Positions 1-9,163 are shown, numbered from the stretch's first letter. The stretch: DNA of 64,000 nucleotides from Oscillospiraceae bacterium (GCA_902765595.1 CACXAQ010000003.1:35349-99348), one strand, 5' to 3'. Notes: generated by a model from the sequence alone, not told the origin. Made by a program: numbers and translations.

Positions 1-696
1 GACGTGCTGCTCCACCTGGGGACCTTGGCCTCCATTGCTGTTGTCTATTGGAAGGACCTGGTGGAGATGTTTTACGAGGTGCTGGGTTTTGTGAATCTCG
101 GCCCGCGGGCAGGTCAGAGACAGCAGCGTTATCCCTCTGCGAGACTGTTTTTCATGATCATCCTGGCGACGCTTCCGCTGGTCCTGATCCTTCCCATCAA
201 GGATGAGCTGGAGACCCTGTATTATAACAGCATTTTCATTGGCGTTGCGCTGATTCTGACCGGTTGTATGCTGTATGTTTCCGATAAAATGCTGCCCGGG
301 AAAAAGAACGGCGGCAATATGACGGTGCTGGACGCTCTGATCATCGGCATCTGCCAGTGCGCCGCTACTGTTCCCGGCCTCTCCCGTTCCGGAACTACCA
401 TCACCGCCGGGATCTCCACCGGCCTGGACCGGGAGTTTGCCGTAAAATTTGCCTTTCTCATGTCCATTCCGGCTGTTTTGGGCGCCAATCTCCTGGCCCT
501 GGTGGATGCAATTCAGGACGGGATCCAGTGGTCCTATGTCCCCGCATACCTGGTGGGAATGGTTGTGGCTGCGGTTTCCGGGATCGCCTCCATTCGGCTG
601 CTGAAAGCGATAGCGAAAAAGGGGCGCTTCGGCGGCTTCGCCTACTACTGCTGGGTGGTCGGCGTTTTGGCGATCATTCTGACGATCATTTTCTGA
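1..696 (+). CDS. uppP: undecaprenyl-diphosphatase, 5' end missing
   Basis: Integral membrane enzyme of the UppP/BacA family, which dephosphorylates undecaprenyl pyrophosphate to recycle the lipid carrier for peptidoglycan synthesis. The reading frame is open from the first base, so the N-terminus lies outside the window; about 230 residues remain of the usual 270-280. The family signature PGLSRSGTT is visible about 120 residues into the fragment, followed by several hydrophobic helices. It ends in a TGA 19 bases before ftsK and reads in the same direction. Resistance to bacitracin is the family's well-known phenotype. Confidence 0.93.
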   Translation, partial: DVLLHLGTLASIAVVYWKDLVEMFYEVLGFVNLGPRAGQRQQRYPSARLFFMIILATLPLVLILPIKDELETLYYNSIFIGVALILTGCMLYVSDKMLPGKKNGGNMTVLDALIIGICQCAATVPGLSRSGTTITAGISTGLDREFAVKFAFLMSIPAVLGANLLALVDAIQDGIQWSYVPAYLVGMVVAAVSGIASIRLLKAIAKKGRFGGFAYYCWVVGVLAIILTIIF

Positions 697-715
697 TTAA
701 AAAGGATAGAGCTTT

Positions 716-3367
716 ATGGCGGATAAAAAGAAGACCAATACAAAAAAGAACGATACAAGCAAGGCGGGAAAGAAAAACTCCAAGCCTCAAAAGGTTTTTG
801 AGGAGAATTCCGCGCCTCCCGCGCCGCCTGCGCCTCCCCGTCATCGGGAGATCATGGGCGGAATCTTCCTGGCCCTTTGTGTTCTCATTGCGATCAGCCT
901 TTTCAGCACGGAAGGCGCTTTTGTCGCCTTCTTTGCCGATCTGGTCAAGGGTCTTTTCGGATGGGGCTTTTGGCTCACCCTTCCCGCGTTCCTCTTCTCC
1001 GGATTGATCCTTCTGTTCCACAAGGGAAGACCGGTGGAGCTGCGGGTGTGGTGCGTGCTTCTGCTGCCCCTGTTTTTTGCTGCCATTGCCGCGCTGATCC
1101 AGTCTGCCCCCATCGAAGAGATGGAACTGAAAAGCTATGCGGAGTCGCTTTACACCGGCGGTAAGCAGATGGAGTCCGGCGGCGTGCTGGGCGGCCTGCT
1201 CGCTCTCGGACTGGATAAGGCTGTGAGCAAGGTGGGCGCATATCCCATCCTGTTCGTCGCCTTTGCGGCCTGCCTCATCTATGCCGTTCGCGGGACCTTT
1301 GCCGGCCTTTTTGCCGGACGGAGCCGCGCACAGCTGCAACAGCAGCCCGCTGAGAAAAAGAGCTGGGAAGATACGCTCCGGGAAGAGCTTACGGAAAAGA
1401 AGCCGGAAAAACCGGCGGAAGCCCCTAAATCCAAAAAGCCCAGACGGCCCCTTTACCCGGTGGACATCCCTCTGGGCGAGGACGATGAAGAAAACCTGAG
1501 TCTGAAAGGACCTTCCGGCACCTTCAGCGCGGCGGATTTCGCCGTATCGGAACCGACCGCCAAGCGGACAAAGGTACGGCGGAAGCCCGTCGAGGAATCT
1601 GCCGGCCCCAAGGTGGAGACCTTCAGTTTCCAGGATGCCGACCCGCTGCCCGACGAGGATGTGGTAGACGGGTATAAGAAGGTGCCTGTTGGGCAGAAGA
1701 CGGCAAAGAAGCCGATCGCCATGACGGCGGAGATCTCCGATCCCCCCAAGGGGAAGAAGCTCAGCCAGGAAGAGGTGGATCGGGAAGCCCAGGCGGTTGC
1801 GGACGCCATTTCCAAGTCCTCGGACTCCGCTGCGAGTTATGAGTATCCGCCCATTGATCTGCTGCGCAGCAGCACCGGCGCCGCGGTGGATGCACGGGAT
1901 GAGATCCGCCTGAACGGTGAGCGGCTGGAGAGTGCGCTGCACAGCTTCGGCATCAACGCCGCCATCGTGGGCGTGACCCACGGCCCCACGGTCACCCGCT
2001 ATGACATCGAGCTGGAACAGGGTGTGAAGCTCTCCCGGGTCACCAATCTGGCCGGAGATCTGGCCTTGGCCCTGGGCGTTGTCAATGTGCGTATCGCGCC
2101 CATCCCGGATAAGATCTCTACCGTTGGCATCGAGGTTCCCAACAAGATCGTGAGCACCGTCTATCTGCGGGATATTATCGAATCTCCCCGTTTTCAGAAT
2201 GCCAAATCCAAGCTGAGCTTTGCCTTGGGCAAGGACATCGGCGGTGACTGCATCGTCGGCAACATAGCCAAGCTTCCTCATATGCTGATTGCCGGCACCA
2301 CCGGTTCCGGTAAATCTGTCTGCATGAATTCCCTGATCCTGAGCCTGCTGTATAAGGCCCGCCCGGACGAGGTCCGGCTTATCATGATCGACCCCAAGAT
2401 GGTGGAGCTGGGCGTGTATAACGGCATTCCGCATCTGTATGTACCGGTAGTCACCGACCCCAAAAAAGCGGCCGGCGCGCTGCAGTGGTCGGTGGTGGAA
2501 ATGCTCAAACGTTACCGCAGCTTCTCCGAAATCGGCGTTCGTGACCTGGAGAGCTATAACCGGCATGCGGAATCCACGGGAGAGACTACACTGCCCCAGG
2601 TGGTGATCGTGATCGACGAGTTGGCAGACCTGATGCTGGTGGCCTCCAAGGAAGTGGAAGAGAGCATCTGCCGCGTGGCCCAGATGGGCCGTGCCGCAGG
2701 CATCCATCTGGTGATCGCGACCCAGCGTCCCTCTGCGGACGTGATCACGGGTCTTATGAAGGCCAACATCCCCAGCCGTATTGCTTTTGCGGTCTCCTCC
2801 GCTATGGAGAGCCGTATCATTCTGGACCAGTCCGGCGCGGAAAAGCTGGTGGGCATGGGCGACATGCTGTTCTCACCCTTGGGAAGCGGCAAGCCTACCC
2901 GCATCCAGGGCGCGTTCGTCTCCGATGAGGAGCGGGAAGAGGTCATCCAGTTCATCAAGGACGGCGCGGGAGAGGTCAAGGCAAATGACGAGATCCTGGC
3001 AGCTATGGAAAACGCTGCGGAGGACAAGCCTTCCGCCGACAATTCCAAGAGTGCCAAGGACGATGGCCTTTCCGCCTCCGGGTTTGACGAGATGCTGCCC
3101 CAGGCGGTGGAAGTGGTGCTGGAGACCGGCTCCTGCTCGGTGTCCATGCTTCAGCGCCGGGTGAAGCTGGGTTATTCCCGCGCCGCCCGTATCGTGGACC
3201 AGATGGAAGAGCTGGGTGTAGTCGGACCCTATGAGGGAGCCAAGCCCCGTGCTGTTGTGATCGATCGGGCAGGCTGGCAGGAGCTGCAGGCCCAGCTGGG
3301 CCTGATCGAGGGCGACGATATGTCTCTTGCCGCGGAGATGAGCGAAGCCGCGGATGATGACGAATAA
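716..3367 (+). CDS. ftsK: DNA translocase FtsK/SpoIIIE
   Basis: ATP-driven DNA pump of the division or sporulation septum (883 aa). A basic start is followed by about four membrane helices (residues 45-200) and a charged, low-complexity linker rich in Lys, Pro and Glu. The motor domain carries Walker A GTTGSGKS near residues 527-534 and a Walker B stretch VVIVIDELADLM. The C-terminal winged-helix gamma domain (about 800-865) reads DNA orientation signals. In a spore former the protein may act as SpoIIIE, moving the chromosome into the forespore; sequence alone does not separate it from vegetative FtsK. AAGGA lies upstream of the ATG. Confidence 0.95.
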   Translation: MADKKKTNTKKNDTSKAGKKNSKPQKVFEENSAPPAPPAPPRHREIMGGIFLALCVLIAISLFSTEGAFVAFFADLVKGLFGWGFWLTLPAFLFSGLILLFHKGRPVELRVWCVLLLPLFFAAIAALIQSAPIEEMELKSYAESLYTGGKQMESGGVLGGLLALGLDKAVSKVGAYPILFVAFAACLIYAVRGTFAGLFAGRSRAQLQQQPAEKKSWEDTLREELTEKKPEKPAEAPKSKKPRRPLYPVDIPLGEDDEENLSLKGPSGTFSAADFAVSEPTAKRTKVRRKPVEESAGPKVETFSFQDADPLPDEDVVDGYKKVPVGQKTAKKPIAMTAEISDPPKGKKLSQEEVDREAQAVADAISKSSDSAASYEYPPIDLLRSSTGAAVDARDEIRLNGERLESALHSFGINAAIVGVTHGPTVTRYDIELEQGVKLSRVTNLAGDLALALGVVNVRIAPIPDKISTVGIEVPNKIVSTVYLRDIIESPRFQNAKSKLSFALGKDIGGDCIVGNIAKLPHMLIAGTTGSGKSVCMNSLILSLLYKARPDEVRLIMIDPKMVELGVYNGIPHLYVPVVTDPKKAAGALQWSVVEMLKRYRSFSEIGVRDLESYNRHAESTGETTLPQVVIVIDELADLMLVASKEVEESICRVAQMGRAAGIHLVIATQRPSADVITGLMKANIPSRIAFAVSSAMESRIILDQSGAEKLVGMGDMLFSPLGSGKPTRIQGAFVSDEEREEVIQFIKDGAGEVKANDEILAAMENAAEDKPSADNSKSAKDDGLSASGFDEMLPQAVEVVLETGSCSVSMLQRRVKLGYSRAARIVDQMEELGVVGPYEGAKPRAVVIDRAGWQELQAQLGLIEGDDMSLAAEMSEAADDDE

Positions 3368-3378
3368 AAAGACAGGAA

Positions 3379-3405
3379 CGAAAGGGCGTGTACTGCGCCC
3401 TTTCG
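3379..3405. other. perfect 10-bp hairpin between ftsK and mrnC
   Basis: Arms CGAAAGGGCG (3379-3388) and CGCCCTTTCG (3396-3405) enclose a 7-base loop. There is no T-run, only GGGTTTTGACG, so it is not a classic terminator. It may be a weak attenuator or an RNA processing/stability site between the two genes. The GTG at 3388 sits in the stem, which argues for the ATG at 3418 as the mrnC start. Confidence 0.6.
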
Positions 3406-3417
3406 CGGGTTTTGACG

Positions 3418-3816
3418 ATGAATTCTTTTCACCCTGAAATGAGTACTGCGGAGGTCAACCGCATCAGCATGCTGGGCCTTGCCCATGTGGGAGACGGTGT
3501 TTACGAGCTGCTGACCCGTACCGCTCTTTGCAAAGAAGGACATACCGGCGTTCAGGAACTGCACAGGCTGACCGTGGCCCGAGTCCGGGCGGAGGCCCAG
3601 GCCAGAGCGGCGGAGAAGATACAGCCGCTGCTCTCGGAGGAAGAACTGGCCCTGTATCGCCGCGGGAGGAACACCCATGTGAACTCCGTGCCTCACAACG
3701 CGGAGCTTGCGGATTATCACGCGGCAACGGGCCTGGAGGCCCTCTTCGGCTGGCTCTATCTTCTCGGACGGTTGGAGCGGATCGATACGCTGTTCGCCGC
3801 CATTACGGAGGGATAA
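3418..3816 (+). CDS. mrnC: Mini-ribonuclease III
   Basis: RNase III-type catalytic domain without a double-stranded RNA-binding domain, about 132 aa, the length expected for Mini-III. The family matures 23S rRNA by trimming both ends of its precursor. The conserved N-terminal block LGLAHVGDGVYELLTR holds the catalytic Asp, and a second acidic block lies near the C-terminus (ATGLEALFGWLYLLG). The ATG at 3418 is chosen because the in-frame GTG at 3388 lies inside a hairpin; a clear ribosome-binding site is lacking for either. The stop is two bases before the rqcH start. Confidence 0.9.
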   Translation: MNSFHPEMSTAEVNRISMLGLAHVGDGVYELLTRTALCKEGHTGVQELHRLTVARVRAEAQARAAEKIQPLLSEEELALYRRGRNTHVNSVPHNAELADYHAATGLEALFGWLYLLGRLERIDTLFAAITEG

Positions 3817-3818
3817 CG

Positions 3819-5540
3819 ATGCCCCTTGACGCTGTATGTATCCACGCGCTGGTTGAGGAATTGCGGGAGCGGATCCTGGGTGGGCGGATCGACAAGGTCC
3901 AGCAGCCGGAACGGGATATGCTGCTGCTGTCTCTGCGCGCAAAAGGGGAGAACCTCCGCCTTCTGTTGGCAGCCGGGACCGGCAACGCCCGCTGTCATAT
4001 CACCAACGCCGCCTATGAAAACCCGGCGGAGGCGCCGATGTTCTGTATGCTCCTGCGAAAGCATCTGGTGGGTGCTCGCATCGTTGACGTCCGCCAGCCG
4101 GATTGGGAGCGGATGCTGATCCTGGACCTGGATACCTTTGACGAGCTTGGCGTCGGTTCCCGGAAGCAGTTGGTGGTGGAGATGATCGGCCGCAGCTCCA
4201 ATGTGATCCTGGTGGCCGAGGACGGGCGGATCGTGGACTGCGTGCGCCGGGTAGATTATGCGGGCGACGCGCTGCGCCGGCTGCTCCCCGGCATGATTTA
4301 CCGGCTCCCGCCGCGACAGGAGAAGATCCCGTTTTTCGAGGCGGAGTCTGAGCAGATCTTGAAAGCGTTATCCGAAGCGGATCGGGACGTTCCAATCGAC
4401 AAGTGGCTGCTGGACCGATTTTCCGGCCTTTCCCCGCTGATCTGTCGGGAGCTGGCTTACCGCAGCAGAGAAGATTACGAGCGCCTTCCCGCGCAAATGG
4501 AGGCGCTGCGGGAGAGCGTTGCGGCAGGGGAGTATGAACCCTGCCTGCTCCTGCGTGACGACAAGCCTCAGGACTTCAGTTTCCTTGCCTTCGGGCAATA
4601 TGGCCCGGAAACCCGGATCCAGCGTCTGCCCAGCTTCTCAGAGCTCCTGGACGCCTTTTACACCCGGAAGGACCAGGCAGAGCAGCGCCGCCGCCGCGGA
4701 CAGGAGCTGACCCGCAGCATCCGCACCAGCCGGGACCGTCTGGCGCGAAAGCTCGGAAACCAGCGGGAAGAACTCAAGCGCACCGAGACGAAGGAAGAGG
4801 TCCGCAGCCGGGCAGAATTGATCACCGCCAACCTCTTTCGAATGAAGAAAGGGGACCGGGTGCTGACCTGCCAGGATTATTATGCGGAGGGCTGCCCTGA
4901 GATCACGATTCCGTTGGATGCGCTGAAAACACCCCAGCAAAATGCCGCGGCGCTTTTTAAGGAGTATCGGAAGCTTAAGGGCGCAGAGCAGCATCTGACC
5001 GTGCTGATCGCCCAGGGAGAACAGCAGCTGGATTATCTGAACAGCGTTTTGGAAGAGCTGCAGCGGGCTGAGAGTGAAAAGGATCTGGCAGATATCCGCC
5101 GGGAGCTTGCCGAAACGGGATATTTGAAAAAAGGAAAGGTCTCAAAAGCGGTCAAGGGCAAGGCCCAGGCTCCGATGCGCTTTGTCAGTGACGACGGCTT
5201 CGAGATCCTGGTTGGCCGCAGCAACGTGCAAAACGATGAGCTGACCACCCGGATCGCCCGGAGGACCGATTGGTGGCTCCATACCCAGAAGGTTCATGGC
5301 AGCCATGTGATCCTGCGCTGCGAAGGTGAGACGCCCAGCGATGCTGCCCTGGAGCAGGCGGCGTCCATCGCCGTCTACTATTCTCAAGGGCGTGACGGCG
5401 GCAAGATCCCCGTCGATTACACCATGGTCCGCTTCGTGCGAAAGCCCTCCGGGGCGATGCCCGGGAAGGTGATCTACACAGAGTACAAGACGATGATGGC
5501 CCATGGGGATGAAGCCCTGGTCACGCGGCTGAAAAAGTGA
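3819..5540 (+). CDS. rqcH: Rqc2 homologue RqcH (NFACT protein)
   Basis: Ribosome quality-control factor of the NFACT/FbpA family, 573 aa. The family binds stalled 50S subunits with peptidyl-tRNA and recruits Ala-tRNA to add C-terminal alanine tails that mark the nascent chain for degradation. Visible are an N-terminal NFACT-N domain with the DVRQPDWER block, a central region with charged coiled-coil helices (about residues 300-440), and a C-terminal NFACT-R domain (about 445-560) with WWLHTQKVHGSHVIL. GGAGGG overlaps the mrnC stop and sets the ATG at 3819. An older annotation is fibronectin-binding protein. Confidence 0.93.
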   Translation: MPLDAVCIHALVEELRERILGGRIDKVQQPERDMLLLSLRAKGENLRLLLAAGTGNARCHITNAAYENPAEAPMFCMLLRKHLVGARIVDVRQPDWERMLILDLDTFDELGVGSRKQLVVEMIGRSSNVILVAEDGRIVDCVRRVDYAGDALRRLLPGMIYRLPPRQEKIPFFEAESEQILKALSEADRDVPIDKWLLDRFSGLSPLICRELAYRSREDYERLPAQMEALRESVAAGEYEPCLLLRDDKPQDFSFLAFGQYGPETRIQRLPSFSELLDAFYTRKDQAEQRRRRGQELTRSIRTSRDRLARKLGNQREELKRTETKEEVRSRAELITANLFRMKKGDRVLTCQDYYAEGCPEITIPLDALKTPQQNAAALFKEYRKLKGAEQHLTVLIAQGEQQLDYLNSVLEELQRAESEKDLADIRRELAETGYLKKGKVSKAVKGKAQAPMRFVSDDGFEILVGRSNVQNDELTTRIARRTDWWLHTQKVHGSHVILRCEGETPSDAALEQAASIAVYYSQGRDGGKIPVDYTMVRFVRKPSGAMPGKVIYTEYKTMMAHGDEALVTRLKK

Positions 5541-5983
5541 AAGTGAAAATGAAAAGAAGGAAAACGTTTATTGTGACCCTGTTTGTTCTGTATCTTGCGG
5601 TTTTGGCTTTCCTGCTGTTTCACCGGACTGCGAGAGAAGAACGTTCCTATAATCTGATTCCCTTGGAAACTATAAGAAATTGGCTGGATCTTCTTGTTCG
5701 CGACGATCCGCTTGCCGTTTCTTTTCGCCCGATTTCGCTCGCGAATCTTCTTGGAAACCTCTTTGTCCTCCTCCCAATGGGATTTTTCTTTCCGGCTTTG
5801 TTTTCCCGGCAGAAATCTTTCTGGCTGTTTTTACTGACTACGGTTCTGCTTGTCTGCCTGATCGAGCTTGCGCAGCTGTTGACCAGGCGAGGGGCCCTGG
5901 ATATAGACGACCTGCTTCTCAATGTTCCAGGCGCCTGCCTGGGCTGGCTTGGATGGCGGCTCTGGAGCCGAAAAAAAGAATAG
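5537..5983 (+). CDS. VanZ-like membrane protein
   Basis: Small integral membrane protein of the VanZ-like family, 148 aa, with four predicted helices and a short basic C-terminus. The conserved pattern LANLLGNLFVLLPMGFFFP followed by ELAQLL, DIDDLLLN and G-LGW is typical. VanZ confers low-level teicoplanin resistance in enterococci, but the role of chromosomal relatives is unknown. The GTG at 5537 overlaps the rqcH stop by four bases; an in-frame ATG at 5549 is an alternative start. Transcription should end at the strong hairpin directly after the stop. Confidence 0.85.
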   Translation: MKVKMKRRKTFIVTLFVLYLAVLAFLLFHRTAREERSYNLIPLETIRNWLDLLVRDDPLAVSFRPISLANLLGNLFVLLPMGFFFPALFSRQKSFWLFLLTTVLLVCLIELAQLLTRRGALDIDDLLLNVPGACLGWLGWRLWSRKKE

Positions 5984-6017
5984 AAAAGCACGGATCCTTT
6001 CGGATCCGTGCTTTTCT
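5982..6017. terminator. bidirectional terminator, VanZ-like / ybaK
   Basis: A 16-bp perfect stem with a TTTC loop. The outer part is AGAAAAG/CTTTTCT, giving a T-tract on either strand. It separates the + operon that ends with the VanZ-like gene from the - operon that ends with ybaK. Confidence 0.85.
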
Positions 6018-6029
6018 GCTGTAAGGAAC

Positions 6030-6503
6030 TCAGGCTTCCGGAAGCTTGCATACGTCGATCCATTCCAGGGCTCTGGAGCAGCGGAACAACTCTTCCAGAT
6101 CCAGCTCGATGGCGCTGTTGGGACTGCCCACAGCGGGAAAGACGGTGGTAAAGCGTTTGAGACTGTCGTCCAGATACACAGGGATCCCCTCATTGCAGCC
6201 GAAGGGACAAACCCCGCCGATGGGGTGACCCACCAGCTCCTGCACTTCTTCGGCCGAGAGCATCCGTGCCTTGAAGTGGAATTTCTCTTTAAACTTCTTG
6301 TTGTCGATCCGCGCGTCGCCGGCGGCCAGGATCAGCATGCAGCCCGTCTCGGTCTTGAAGGATAACGTCTTTGCGATCCGCGCGCCCTCCACACCGAGAG
6401 CCTTGGCGGCCAGATCCACCGTGGCGGAAGAGACCGTGAATTCCATGACCCGGTCTTCCATGCCCAGGGAACGAAAATACGCGAGCCCCTTTTCAATGGA
6501 CAT
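6030..6503 (-). CDS. YbaK/EbsC-type aminoacyl-tRNA deacylase
   Basis: Free-standing tRNA-editing domain (157 aa) of the YbaK/ProX group, which hydrolyses misacylated tRNAs such as Cys-tRNA(Pro) or Ala-tRNA(Pro). The conserved elements are the lysine of AKTLSFKT, the GDARIDNKKF block, and GHPIGGVCPFG followed by VYLDDSLKRF. The exact tRNA substrate cannot be told from sequence. It is the last gene of the xpaC-telA-lemA-like operon and its start overlaps the stop of the gene before it, so it is probably translationally coupled. Confidence 0.88.
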   Translation of the reverse strand: MSIEKGLAYFRSLGMEDRVMEFTVSSATVDLAAKALGVEGARIAKTLSFKTETGCMLILAAGDARIDNKKFKEKFHFKARMLSAEEVQELVGHPIGGVCPFGCNEGIPVYLDDSLKRFTTVFPAVGSPNSAIELDLEELFRCSRALEWIDVCKLPEA

Positions 6504-7039
6504 CAGGCGAATACCTCCGGCATATCGACATCGGCAAGTATGGCCAGTGGACCGGTGGGGAAGCGGTCATATTTGGAGAGGAAAGCCCGTACCGTCTGAT
6601 TATACGGGTCGCCGGAAATACGATCGGATGCGGCGCTGATCCGGTCCATACAGTCTCGGACGGTCTCCGCGTCCGCCTCAGGCAAGGTGGCGGACAAGAG
6701 TCTTTGCTCTGTGGAGATCAGCTCCGTGCGGAGCGTATCGTAATACCAGAAGAGGAGACCGGCACCGGTGCTTTCTCTGCTCAGCGCAGACTGCAGATCA
6801 TCTGCGGCGGAGCGCAGGTCCTCCGCGTCGATTCCGTTTTGCTTTGCTACGCTGGACAGTAAGACCGCGTCCTGACGGATCGCCTCCAGCTGATTGCCAA
6901 TTCGGTCAGTCTCATAGAAACTGTCCTGAATTTCCCGGCACATCGCGCCGAACTTCCAATGCACGTTGATGAGCGTGGATCCGGCAACGATCAGAAAAGC
7001 CAGAATGATCGCTGTGACAGGATTTCTGAAAAACTTCAT
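6503..7039 (-). CDS. LemA-like membrane-anchored protein
   Basis: 178 aa with one N-terminal membrane helix (about residues 9-27) and a helical extracytoplasmic or cytoplasmic tail. The C-terminal block DPYNQTVRAFLSKYDRFPTGPLA resembles the LemA signature (YN-V--F...FP..--A), and the layout of one helix plus a helical bundle also fits LemA. The similarity is short, so family membership is likely rather than certain, and LemA's own function is not established. Placement directly after telA supports the call, since LemA and TelA genes often neighbour each other. Confidence 0.65.
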   Translation of the reverse strand: MKFFRNPVTAIILAFLIVAGSTLINVHWKFGAMCREIQDSFYETDRIGNQLEAIRQDAVLLSSVAKQNGIDAEDLRSAADDLQSALSRESTGAGLLFWYYDTLRTELISTEQRLLSATLPEADAETVRDCMDRISAASDRISGDPYNQTVRAFLSKYDRFPTGPLAILADVDMPEVFA

Positions 7040-7059
7040 GGCTTACTCCTGTGAAGGGC

Positions 7060-8214
7060 TCAGCCCTTCATCTCCAGCAGCTTCTGCTTCAGGGCGCCTT
7101 CGATGCGGCCCAGCTCTTCCTCGGCCTGGGCGCGGCGCTCGCGGCCCTGATCCTGGATCTCACGGACCTCGTTGAGCGTCGCGATCAGCTCTTCGTTGGT
7201 CTTGCGCAGGGTCTCCATATCCACAATGCCCCGCTCGGATTCTTTGGCGATGGCGACACTGCCCTGGTGCAGAGTCTGGGCGTTCTTCTGCAAAAGATCG
7301 TTGGTCACATTGGTGACTTCCCGCTGGGCCTTCATGGCCTGCTCGGAGTGGTACAGGGATAAGGCCATGACCATCTGGTTTTTCCACAGAGGGATGGTAT
7401 TCACGATGGAGGTGCGGATCTTCTCAGCCATCAGGCTGTCGTTGTTCTGGACCATGCGGATCTGGGGAGACATCTGGACGGAGATCATCCGGGTCAGCTC
7501 CAGGTCGTGGATCTTCTTCTCAAAGCGGCCGATCATGTTGGCAAAGTCGTTGGCAGCCTGGGCGTCTTCCGGGAGGCCGGTCTCATTGGCCTTTTTCACG
7601 TACTCGGGAAGCTCTACCTGCCGCAGATGCTCGATCTTCAGCTTGCCGGCCAGGATGTACATGGTCAGCTCCTTCATATACTCCTCGTTTTTCTCATACA
7701 TCTTGTCCATCATGGTGATGTCCTTGAGAAGGGTGACCTCGTGCTTTTGCAGGGACTCCACGATCTTGTCCACATTGACCTCGGCCTTGTCATACTGGGC
7801 TTTCAGGGAAGCGAGGCTCTGCTGACTCTTTTTGAAAAGGCCCAGGAAGCCCTTCTTCTCCTCCGTGTCAAAGTTGAGGCCCTTCAGCTCTACAACCAGG
7901 TCGCCCAGCATGTGGCCCACTTCGCCCAGATCCTTTGTGCGGACTGTGGCAAGGGCTGCGTCGGAGAATTCGGAGATGTTCTTCTGAGCGGCGCTGCCGT
8001 AGTTCATGACCTGCTCGGTATTGAGCACATCGATCTTCTCGGAGAACTCACGCACGGCGGCCTGCTCTGCTTCAGACAGATTGCTGATGTCCAGCTTTTC
8101 TGCGGGCGCCTGTTCTTCGACTTTTTCTTCTTCCTGTGCGGGCGCTTCCTGCACTGCGGCGGCGGTGCCGTTGGGATCCAGGGTCAGAAAGGGGATCTTG
8201 GTTTCTTCACTCAT
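7060..8214 (-). CDS. toxic anion resistance protein, TelA family
   Basis: 384 aa, mostly alpha-helical and highly charged, with no membrane segment. It matches the TelA/KlaA family, named for tellurite resistance and later linked to envelope stress. Recognisable are FLGLFKKSQQSLASLKAQYDKAEVNVDKIV, a long central helical region, and PLWKNQMVMALSLYHSEQA. A Glu- and Ala-rich N-terminal tail precedes the domain. The ATG at 8214 is preferred over 8223 because AGAAAGGA sits nine bases before it. The gene follows xpaC by about 40 bases. Confidence 0.9.
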   Translation of the reverse strand: MSEETKIPFLTLDPNGTAAAVQEAPAQEEEKVEEQAPAEKLDISNLSEAEQAAVREFSEKIDVLNTEQVMNYGSAAQKNISEFSDAALATVRTKDLGEVGHMLGDLVVELKGLNFDTEEKKGFLGLFKKSQQSLASLKAQYDKAEVNVDKIVESLQKHEVTLLKDITMMDKMYEKNEEYMKELTMYILAGKLKIEHLRQVELPEYVKKANETGLPEDAQAANDFANMIGRFEKKIHDLELTRMISVQMSPQIRMVQNNDSLMAEKIRTSIVNTIPLWKNQMVMALSLYHSEQAMKAQREVTNVTNDLLQKNAQTLHQGSVAIAKESERGIVDMETLRKTNEELIATLNEVREIQDQGRERRAQAEEELGRIEGALKQKLLEMKG

Positions 8215-8254
8215 GACAAACATTCCTTTCTATTGAAAACTTATTGTGTTCCTG

Positions 8255-9070
8255 TTATTGCTTCATGACCTGCTGCGCGCCGGCCTGCTGTGCGTCGGCA
8301 GCGGGTTTGATTTCAAAATCTTTGTTGCCGGTAAGGCCTTCCCGCTGGAGCATGGTATTCATCACCTGAATGTCGGTTTCGATATCCAAGGCCTGATTGG
8401 CGAACAGGGAATCCAGCATTTTCTTGAAGGCGGCGATGGCGTCATCCAGCATGGCGTCGATGCTCTTCATGGTCTTGTCCAGATTCTCTCCCTCGATCCC
8501 CTGGGCGCTCATGCGGTCGTAGGTGTTCAGGAGCTTGATGGTGGTGGGGAGATAGAAGTTCAGAAATTTCTTGATCTGGGGGATGTCCGAGGGGTCGGCA
8601 ATGGCGTCCTGGGTGATCTTGTCCGTTACACGCATGAGCTCGTTGATCTTCACGCGGATCTCAGGATCCTTGATGGACATATAGAGCCGTCCCATTTCGC
8701 TGAGCGCCCGGTTGCCCTCCTCCAAGATAGGATCGACCTCCGGCCCGTAGCTTTTTTTCTGGGACTGCTTCTGCTGCTGCACCCGCTGGGAGGTATATTG
8801 GGGGCTTGCTTGCTGCTGGGTCCGCTGAGAGGTGTACTGGGGCTTCACCTTGGCCGCTTCCTGGGCGGCCCGCCGGGCTTCTTCCTCTTCCTTCTTCTCT
8901 TTGTTCGCACTGGCCCGTCCGATCATATAGGCGATGGACCCACAAATCCCGAAGCTCAGCAGCAGACCGGACAGGCTGTACATGGGCATAAATGTGGAGA
9001 GAATGACCCAGGTCAGAACAAAGGACCATATTGACCTGGGACCGGATCTTCTATTCCTGCGTCTTGCCAT
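8255..9070 (-). CDS. XpaC-like 5-bromo-4-chloroindolyl phosphate hydrolysis protein
   Basis: 271 aa of the XpaC family, first gene of the xpaC-telA-lemA-like-ybaK operon. The N-terminus is basic (ARRRNRRSG) and is followed by one or two membrane helices (about residues 16-55). A Gln/Lys-rich linker with imperfect repeats of QYTSQR-QQQ leads to a helical C-terminal domain. Despite the family name, no enzymatic mechanism is established. GGAGG nine bases before the ATG at 9070 fixes the start. Confidence 0.82.
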   Translation of the reverse strand: MARRRNRRSGPRSIWSFVLTWVILSTFMPMYSLSGLLLSFGICGSIAYMIGRASANKEKKEEEEARRAAQEAAKVKPQYTSQRTQQQASPQYTSQRVQQQKQSQKKSYGPEVDPILEEGNRALSEMGRLYMSIKDPEIRVKINELMRVTDKITQDAIADPSDIPQIKKFLNFYLPTTIKLLNTYDRMSAQGIEGENLDKTMKSIDAMLDDAIAAFKKMLDSLFANQALDIETDIQVMNTMLQREGLTGNKDFEIKPAADAQQAGAQQVMKQ

Positions 9071-9099
9071 ATTAGGATCCTCCAACAATTATTCATTCT

Positions 9100-9128
9100 A
9101 TTTTATCTCGAATTGTTCTTATCGTCAA
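9100..9128 (-). promoter_or_regulatory. sigma-A promoter for xpaC-telA-lemA-ybaK
   Basis: Read on the - strand, TTGACG and TAAAAT are separated by 17 bases. It is divergent from the rpe promoter, with the two -35 boxes only six bases apart. Confidence 0.65.
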
Positions 9129-9133
9129 GAGTA

Positions 9134-9163
9134 TTGCAATTTTCATGGAATGTGTAGTATAAT
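9134..9163 (+). promoter_or_regulatory. sigma-A promoter for rpe-recR
   Basis: TTGCAA (9134-9139) and a consensus TATAAT (9158-9163) are 18 bases apart. They lie 47 bases before the rpe start. Confidence 0.65.

Noticed and set aside
686-2707. Long open frame (673 codons) on the - strand
   Set aside because: It is antisense to ftsK, which has clear domains and motifs; the antisense frame shows low-complexity His/Gly/Leu composition and no family.
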